From contig CM060171.1 in the NCBI GenBank assembly GCA_030549775.1, forward strand, positions 143,252,859 to 143,316,858: 64,000 nt of DNA, read 5' to 3'. Source of the stretch: Tamarix chinensis. Lineage: Eukaryota > Streptophyta > Magnoliopsida > Caryophyllales > Tamaricaceae. Below, one piece after another: positions 58,880 through 64,000 of the stretch. The notes beneath the pieces are model-generated. The model saw only the letters and a list, made by a program, of their open reading frames with translations. It was not told the origin of the DNA and did no database searches. Position 1 is the first letter of the stretch; the number at the start of each line of letters is the position of its first letter. The position numbers were made by a program, and so were the translations under genes.

Positions 58880-59345
58880 GATTGAAAGAAAGTAAGAATG
58901 GGTGAGAGGTACCATTATGTTATGATTTTGTGGTGATAATGTCACATTGGTGGAAGTGTATCTTATGGTATGAAATATGGGCTGAAGGATATTATAATAT
59001 TGAAAGAAATTGAGAATGTTTGAGAGGCACCATTATGTTATGATTTTGTTGTGATAATGCCATATTGTGGAAATATATCTTATGGTATGAAATAAGGGCT
59101 TAAAGATATTATGTTATTAAAATAAAGTAAGAATAGGTAAGAAGCACCATTATGTTATGATTTTGTTGTGATAATGCTATATTGTGGAAATATACCTTAT
59201 GGTATGAAATAAGGGCTTAAGGAGGTTATGATATTGAAAGAAAGTAAGAATGGATAAGAGATAGAATTATTATTTGGTTGAGATAATGTCATATATGTGG
59301 AAATATATATCTTATGGTTGAAATATGGGTTAAATGAGTTTTGAT
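58880..59345 (+). repeat. ~117-bp tandem repeat, nearly four copies, in C2
   Basis: Units start with TTGAAAGAAAGTAAGAATGG at about 58882, 59000, 59117 and 59233 and include ACCATTATGTTATGATTTTG and CTTATGGTATGAAATA. C1 holds about three copies in reverse (57000-57350). Confidence 0.85.
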
Positions 59346-60021
59346 AAATGGACTTAAGAATTATCATGATTTATGATGACTACTTGTGGACTTGGAAAAT
59401 AATATATGATGAAGGTATAAGATTTTTATAAAATAAAGGTTTTTATTTGTGCTTAAAGATAACTTGGTCATTATGGGATAATAAGGAAATTTTGGTATTT
59501 TATGTGTTAGGAGGATTAAAATGTAATAATAATAGCATGAGGAGTTCTTGGGAGTATCATTGTTATTTGGGGTCCTTAAATGATTTAATGGATAATTTTG
59601 GGAAAACTATCTTGTAATGATAATACCATTATTCCATGTTAAGATTTAGAAGTTATCTATCGGAATGGGTAATCATGAAAATTTAATGGGAGGTGTTGTG
59701 ACAATTCTATGGAATTTGGGTCTTAGATATTATTGTGATTAACATATCGGGATGAGATTATGAAAGCATACTTATGGAAATTTGGCTGTGCATATTGGGC
59801 ATGATAAAAATGAGGGGATTTGTAGATGGGATAATATAAGTTGTGTGGATTAATCACTATGGGAGAATGAATACTAAAGAGAGTGTAATTAGGATTTTAA
59901 AGGACTTGGACCTGTGCTATATGTATATCTATTTTTAATGTGTCCAATGCCTGAGAATCAATATTGAATAAGATACCAATCACTTAAAGTGAAAGAGCAC
60001 GTGAGTAGGGTCAAGGTGATC

Positions 60022-60055
<34 letters not shown>

Positions 60056-62373
60056 TGTATGTATCTCGTTCCACCGGAGGGAATAGTGGCTAGAGAGCGT
60101 TTTGTCCTAAGAGGATATTTTTAATTTTCGTTCACCCAGAAAGAATAGTGGCTCAGGAGCATTTTTCCCCAAGAAGGTGCTTTAATCCATTCCACCGGAT
60201 TAAGAACAATGGGGTCCCTAATCATCGTAAAATGAAAATATATCATTATAGTTTATGCAAAATATACTTATGATTTAAAGTGGAAGAATACGTGAGTTAG
60301 GACCAAGGTGATCTATTTTTCTATATATATATATATATATATGTATCCCATTCCGTAGGGGAGAATAGTGGTGGGGAGCGTTTTGCCCCGAGAGGATTTT
60401 TTTAATATCCATTCCACCATAAATAATTGTGGTTTGGGTGTGTTTTCCTCGAGAAGAGTTTTAAATCGTTCTACTGATTAAAAAATAGTGGGTTTCCTGC
60501 ACTCAACGTATATAAAAGAATAAAAATGGATTATACTTAATAAAGGAATCGGGATCATATTATGTCTTATGAGATGTTTCTTTTATGTGGTTATTCCTTT
60601 ATTATCTAATGTGAAAGCATGTGTTATTTGTATCCCTATTTCAATAGTATTGTTCTCTTACTCAATACATAGCATACCGACCACCCATTTTATGGGTGTC
60701 GCTCTTTCCCACGAGTAGAAGGCCCTGAATCTTATGTACAGGTCTCACGAGATTAGTTAGATGATTATGCAGCCTATAATGCCTTATGCAGGGATACGTA
60801 ACTTCATCTAAGTTAGGGTTGGGAGGAGAGTAATTGTTATCCAGTTTATGTATTCAATTGCATACCCTTTTGGACTCTTGATCCTTGGTCTCCCCCTTTT
60901 GTATTTTGTATTGTCAAACTCGAATTTAGGCTCCAAAATTAGTATTGTACTATAAATTTTCTTTTATTTCTAATTTCCTTGTGTTCTTTAAATGTTTTAG
61001 CCTTATGATTGATGTAAGGATGGTTGCATAAGCTAGAATTATGTCGATCACAACGGTAACCCCCATTATTTTACTTAATTACTTCTACTGTAAAATGAAA
61101 TTTTTAGTAGTAAAAATCAAGGTATTACAGTGTCTTATGAAGGGGGATGAGTTAAGTAGTAAAGAGGGTGGAGTGTGTGTGTGAAGGGATGGTGCAAAAG
61201 AAAAAAGGAGTACTAGGGTTTTGGAGTGACCAACTAAGATTTTCTTACCACATGTGGGAGATGGGAAGTAGGGTTGTGATGTTGGATGTGGGTTGAGTGG
61301 AGTGATGGTGTTGGAATCAAGGGGACCATGTGTCATGTATGATAAAGAGAGGTTAGGGCCACATAGGCTAGATTATGGTATTTAAGGGGAGACCTTAATA
61401 GGCGATGATGAGCTAAGGTGGAGAGATGGAAAAGTGGGCATGGACCCACATGTATGGGGATTGTAGATTTCATGGTGAGAAAGAGGTCTTAGAGTCCTAG
61501 GGAGTTTAGAGGTCCTAAGATATGGGATAGGGGTACTCAGGGAGTCTGGGGTGAAAGGGTAAGAATGGAAAGTCAAGTGGGACATGCATGTCTAATAAGA
61601 ATGTATTTTTTGAATAAGACACAAATAAAAGACTAACCATTTAGAGTGGAAGACTATTGAGCCGGGCCCAAACCGATCCACTGGCAAGAATGTGTCCTAC
61701 CCTGGGTGTTTTTAATCCACTGACTATAATAGTGGAATTTCCATACTCGCATGGATATAAATCGAGAGTTGTGTGAAGATGGAATTAATGGTCTAAGTTA
61801 TAATAATTATGATTAATCAGAAGGACTTACTACATACATTATTTTCCTTTTTCATGCTTGCATGGTCTTAGCCATATGATTACCTTGATCAGTACGTAGC
61901 ATACTAATCACCCCTTTCATGGGTGCTACTCATTCCCACGAGCAGTGGGCCCTCCTGAGTTTGTGCGGGCAGGAGACGATGCCTATAATGACTTTGATGC
62001 CTATAATGCCTTGGGCGGGACTGAGTGATGGCCTATTACACTTGTTGTGGGATCTAAGAGGGTGTTCTCTGGACTTATCTTTATTAGATTTTATTTATCA
62101 CTTTATTTCCCCCATAGTGGGTGTTGTTGTATTTGATTTCCGTTTATGTATTAACTCTAACAACTACGCACTCTGCTTTTTATGAAATGCTAAAACTATT
62201 ATGGTTTTTATTGATTACTCATATTAATACTTTTAATTTCTCTAGCCTTGTGGTTAGTATGAGATTGGCCGGGGTCAATCTTGTGCTGATCATAGTAGCA
62301 GTACCCTCCGTTTTTAGTGTATGGCTTTATGTATAAAAGAAAATTTTCAACTGTAAATTTTGGGGGTGTTACA

Positions 62374-62708
62374 GTAAATTTCCTTATGTTATTGCACTTG
62401 TATCTATTATTTTCTATATAAATAGAGATAGTGTTGAGATATTAAGAGAAGTGTGTCAAAGGTAGAATAAGGAAAAGAAAGAGAGCTGGAGAAAAAAGTA
62501 TATAGAGCAAAGAGAGAAGAGAGTTAAGAAACTTTGGTTTATAATAGTGGTTCTTGTTTTAGTGTAATGTATGATGTCAATGGCTAAGAATCAATAAAGC
62601 ACTACTTTCTTCTAAATTCTCTTTTCAATTACATCTTTCAGAATTCAATAAATCTAGTTCTTAGTTTCTTCTTATTTCATTCTTGATTTTCTTGGCTCAT
62701 CTTCTACG
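62374..62708 (+). repeat. Copia-3 3' LTR, right part
   Basis: It resumes the LTR after element B with GTAAATTTCCTTATGTTATT, matching 43230-43568, and includes TATATAAATAGAG (about 62417) and CATCTTCTACG at the end. Confidence 0.88.
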
Positions 62709-62739
62709 GACCATAAAAAAAAAGTGTTATTCTAAGTCC

Positions 62740-63236
62740 TCCTATAGAAAGTTGGTGGTTATCCATGTTATCTTAGACACCTCTTCCTCTAAACTATGCT
62801 AAACTTAATGTAGATAACTCAGTCTTGGATACAGTCACAAACATGTCTACCATCATGAGAGATTATCAAGGAAAGGTGTTGCTGTATTGCTGCATTGAGT
62901 TTCAATTCAGCATCAAGACCAGCCTTTCAGTCCTTCAAAAAAAAGCTTCAGCATGTCTAATGGCATTGGAAATAGCACAAGTAAAGGGCATATCTGCAGC
63001 TATTATTGTAATAGATTCAGAAACAATAGCTTTCATTTTTAATGGTAGTAACTCAGTGACCCCTTAATAGATTCAAATCTTATTTACTAGATGTAGAAAT
63101 GAACTAGATATCGACAAAATTTTTATGCATGCTATGTTTCTAGATCAACCAATAAAGCTGTTAATTCTATAGGTAGATATGTAGCCGATAACTTGGTAAA
63201 GAATTGGTTGATAACGTCATTATTTGATCATTATCT
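62740..63236 (+). pseudogene. RNase H-like (RVT_3) domain fragment
   Basis: The pieces read PLNYAKLNVDNS, STIMRDYQGKVLLYC, MALEIAQVKGISAAIIVIDS and then, in another frame, RSTNKAVNSIGRYVADNLV. These match, in order, the KLNVDGA start, the RD..G segment, the E..AL..A region, the SD position and the R..N..AD.LA end of plant RNase H-like RVT_3 domains, common at the C-terminus of non-LTR elements. It has a frameshift and stops, and no other LINE part is attached. Confidence 0.65.
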
Positions 63237-64000
63237 AATTATATATACTTTAGATTGTTTGTTATACCCCATTATTTTCATATCACTATTGCCTCATTTT
63301 CTACGATCTATTTCCAACTTCATAAGTAGATCCCATTGATTTTAATTAAATATCCAAAACACTTATACTATTTATTTTTATTTCAAAAATATCATTTATC
63401 AATTAACCCCACTAGCCTCACCCATGTCACATGTCTAAAATTATCATTGTGCACCAAGTCATTTTATTTCGAATAAGTTACCAAACACCATTATTACTTC
63501 AGATATATTTATACACAAATAATTTGTATTTGTCAAACTCTCTTCCATATTATTACTTCATATATTATTATCTCATATCAGATTTAGATCATGTATCAAA
63601 TTACTCAAAATTGTACCTAAACATCTTCCACAATACACATTTTATTAGAATCAACGTAGAAATTTTTTTAGCTAAAATTTAAACTAATCATCTCTGATCT
63701 TTTGGCCTTTTAATAATGGTGTAAGTAAATGTGGATTGCAGCTTCATCAGATGGTAAAGTATCATTGTTTTTCCTCTTATTTCCTTTCCACTTTCTATTA
63801 CAATATTTATAATGCATAATAAGAATTTATCTCCTTCCTTAGTATAAGGGGAAAAGAGTATATTATATACATGGCGTCCAAACACTACTTTTAGGAGTTC
63901 CTAGTCCTTCACCATCTTAGGAATCATTTTCTTAACTAGCCTTTTTTTTTTGTTGATGAAATACTAAAATGGCCCTTTCATTTAAACAAGCCCTCTATTA
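63237..64000. other. AT-rich sequence, no gene recognised
   Basis: No family motif seen. The small frames at 63.4-63.9 kb have AT-driven composition and no domain. Confidence 0.4.

Larger units (their letters stand above)
57358..61129 (+). mobile_element. C2: 3.8-kb long LTR (right part of inverted repeat)
   Basis: It begins TGTAATACCCCAAAAATTTA and ends ATCAAGGTATTACA, giving TGTAATACC/GGTATTACA ends typical of an LTR. Inside, in order, are a CT-rich leader, CTT microsatellites, a 118-bp tandem repeat, CCACCGG..AATAGTGG motifs, the ATGGGTG block (60690) and a terminal CGGTAACCCCCATT region. No 5-bp target duplication was found (TTGGT left, GTGTC right). Frames at 57.7-58.7 kb are leader or microsatellite artefacts. 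Confidence 0.75.
52986..62373 (+). mobile_element. Element B: long LTR-like insertion in the Copia-3 3' LTR
   Basis: It begins TGTTATATCCCAAAACC and ends GGGGGTGTTACA, with an exact GTAAA duplication at 52981-52985 and 62374-62378. Its own sequence is about 3.5 kb (52986-55263 and 61130-62373), related to element A: shared TGCATGGGG..TTAGC, GTAAAGTTTACGT, AATA.TACGT(G/A)GG and the CATGGGTG..CTCATTCCCACGAG block. The middle holds C1 and C2. No retroelement gene is inside. Small frames at 53.4-54.3 kb are in the CT-rich leader and not genes. Confidence 0.78.
43071..62708 (+). mobile_element. Copia-3: Ty1/copia element split by two nested LTR insertions
   Basis: 5' LTR at 43071-43568; 3' LTR at 52814-62708 including insertion B. 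Flanks AACCA (43066-43070) and GACCA (62709-62713) form a 4-of-5 target duplication, with the 3' LTR ending TACG in place of TACA. Element A (44129-49359) interrupts gag and B (52986-62373) the 3' LTR. Removing both leaves an element of about 5.0 kb, normal for copia. Gag, protease, integrase, reverse transcriptase and RNase H are present with stops. Copia-3 is older than A and B. Confidence 0.9.

Noticed and set aside
58880..59345. Possible CRISPR-like array
   Set aside because: The 117-bp units are directly tandem without spacers, and the sequence is plant nuclear DNA.
36560..62708. Endogenous plant virus (pararetrovirus) as the source of the reverse transcriptases
   Set aside because: Domain order protease-integrase-RT-RNase H, YVDD in RVT_2 context, LTRs and target duplications are those of Ty1/copia; no movement or coat protein region seen.

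Overview
The window is nuclear DNA from a flowering plant: AT-rich, eukaryotic in layout, and filled with plant-type transposable elements (Ty1/copia, long-LTR elements that look Ty3/gypsy-like, an L1-type LINE, hAT, PIF/Harbinger and small foldback elements). The species cannot be told from the sequence. No rRNA, tRNA, organelle or bacterial feature was recognised. Only two intact, gene-like reading frames were found, a pair of unknown paralogues at about 7.9-8.4 kb and 21.0-21.5 kb on the minus strand. Everything else with coding capacity is a transposon remnant or a captured gene fragment.

Layout: 1.47-1.96 kb, LINE reverse-transcriptase relic (minus). 2.8-5.0 kb, hAT transposase pseudogene with only three lesions; 7.2-7.5 kb, an hAT-like terminus. 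7.9-9.05 kb and 20.9-22.6 kb, two copies of a duplicated segment, each with one paralogue and a matching core promoter. Between them lie copia gag debris (10 kb), long-LTR fragments (10.9-14.8 kb) and a minus-strand copia element (Copia-1, 14.8-19.8 kb) inserted in a long-LTR fragment. 24.0-28.3 kb, a LINE whose ORF2 stays in one frame but carries 11 premature stops. 28.6-35.4 kb, a PIF/Harbinger element with its Myb/SANT-like gene, its transposase gene and, on the other strand, a fragment of a host OBERON-family PHD-finger gene. 36.6-41.3 kb, Copia-2. 43.1-62.7 kb, Copia-3, whose gag is split by a 5.2-kb long-LTR insertion (A) and whose 3' LTR is split by another (B). B in turn holds two related LTR sequences head-to-head, forming an inverted repeat of almost 6 kb. 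62.7-63.2 kb, a relic of an RNase H (RVT_3) domain.

How it fits together: the region is a nested heterochromatin-like block in which insertion order can be read directly. A and B have exact 5-bp target duplications (TAACC, GTAAA); Copia-2 and Copia-3 have 4-of-5 matches. Most decay is premature stops explainable by C-to-T or G-to-A transitions, as expected of methylated DNA. The observations most worth a second look are the OBERON fragment inside the Harbinger element, the paralogue pair with its conserved promoter, and the large LTR inverted repeat, which could form a long hairpin RNA if transcribed.
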